Notes under the pieces: model-generated
Told to the model about the DNA's origin: nothing
Databases searched by the model: none
The model's input: the letters and a program-made list of their open reading frames with translations, nothing else
Source: an uncultured Erysipelotrichaceae bacterium
GTDB lineage: Bacteria > Bacillota_I > Bacilli_A > Erysipelotrichales > Erysipelotrichaceae
Assembly: GCA_944326175.1 (NCBI GenBank)
Contig: CALVCY010000090.1
Location: 1-21,830, forward strand
Length of the DNA: 21,830 nt
Direction: 5' to 3'
Shown: piece after piece, positions 21,574 through 21,830 of the stretch
Layout of the letters: each line of letters opens with the position of its first letter
Numbering within the stretch: position 1 is the first letter of the stretch
Translations under genes and position numbers: made by a program

Positions 21574-21830
21574 ATGCGCAAGATCCGTTTATTTTGTGGT
21601 GGTGGTTTTTCCACATCGCTTTTGGTCAATAAGATGAAAGACTATGCTGCATCCATTGGGTATGATTGTCTGGTGGACGCGCATTCCTATTCCCTGGTGG
21701 AAGAGTTTGGCAAAGATGCCGATATCGTTTTATTGGGACCACAGATCAAATATGAAATGAACAACATCAAAGCGAAATTGGGCGAGGGTGTCAAAGTGGA
21801 AGCGATCGATATGAAAGCGTATGGATTGAT
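21574..21830 (+). CDS. PTS lactose/cellobiose-family IIB component, cut by window end
   Basis: Eighty-five codons of a second free-standing IIB are visible, running off the window. The phosphocysteine Cys8 is in LFCGGGFSTSLLVNKM and ADIVLLGPQIKYEM follows, as in the IIB at 19130. The CGGG loop differs from the CAAG of the other two IIBs. The start is ATG at 21574 or GTG at 21568; AAGGAG (21557-21562) suits the GTG better in spacing, but MRKIRLFC matches the related IIB. Further PTS genes probably follow beyond 21830. Confidence 0.9.
   Translation, partial: MRKIRLFCGGGFSTSLLVNKMKDYAASIGYDCLVDAHSYSLVEEFGKDADIVLLGPQIKYEMNNIKAKLGEGVKVEAIDMKAYGL

Overview
The window looks like chromosomal DNA from a low-to-moderate GC Bacillota bacterium, most probably of the Erysipelotrichia. 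The basis is a Firmicutes-type primosome pair (dnaB-dnaI) in the order polA-mutM-coaE-dnaB-dnaI, a short pyruvate kinase, many PTS genes, AAGGAGG-type ribosome binding sites and the standard stop codons. No rRNA, tRNA, insertion sequence, prophage gene or CRISPR array was seen. The lineage is inferred from gene content only.

Layout. (1) 1-267: the end of an AI-2E/PerM-type transporter, a strong terminator and a stretch holding a possible orphan gene remnant. (2) 268-1557 (-): a galactokinase-like GHMP kinase, divergent from radC. (3) 1651-9565 (+): radC, a ZnuA-like lipoprotein that has lost its usual metal ligands, polA, mutM, coaE, dnaB and dnaI. These are tightly packed and several overlap, so this is a DNA replication and repair operon ending in a hairpin that contains the dnaI stop codon. 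(4) 9584-12183: pfkA and pyk, the two irreversible lower-glycolysis steps, preceded by palindrome-rich control DNA. (5) 12170-12597: a promoter inside the end of pyk drives two overlapping 65-codon genes, the first apparently leaderless. (6) 12711-13631: an AEC-family permease, convergent with the next gene across a bidirectional terminator. (7) 13696-21830: a beta-glucoside or amino-sugar uptake locus with a PRD/EIIA regulator (-), a divergent PTS IIB-IIC fusion, a ChbG-type carbohydrate deacetylase, a metallo-beta-lactamase-fold hydrolase, then a second unit (IIB, IIA, an unknown 79-residue protein, a GH1 6-phospho-beta-glucosidase) and a third IIB cut by the window end.

In the sugar locus the IIBC permease would import and phosphorylate a beta-linked disaccharide using the separately encoded IIA. 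ChbG could remove acetyl groups from an N-acetylated sugar phosphate, and the GH1 enzyme would cleave the 6-phospho-disaccharide. A perfect match to the CcpA cre consensus sits directly upstream of a TATAAT box in front of the second unit, so glucose repression is likely. The products would enter glycolysis through pfkA and pyk.

The most unusual signal is not a gene. A short palindrome, ATGGTNNNACCAT (preferred form ATGGTTTGACCAT), occurs 21 times exactly, with four more copies that have a 4-nt centre. About 0.02 exact copies would be expected by chance. Seven lie in the roughly 1.1 kb of intergenic DNA, including a 26-bp perfect palindrome at pfkA. Inside genes it is nearly always read as Gly-X-Thr-Ile/Met. 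This behaves like a highly iterated palindrome, comparable in kind to cyanobacterial HIP1, and I know of no description of it.
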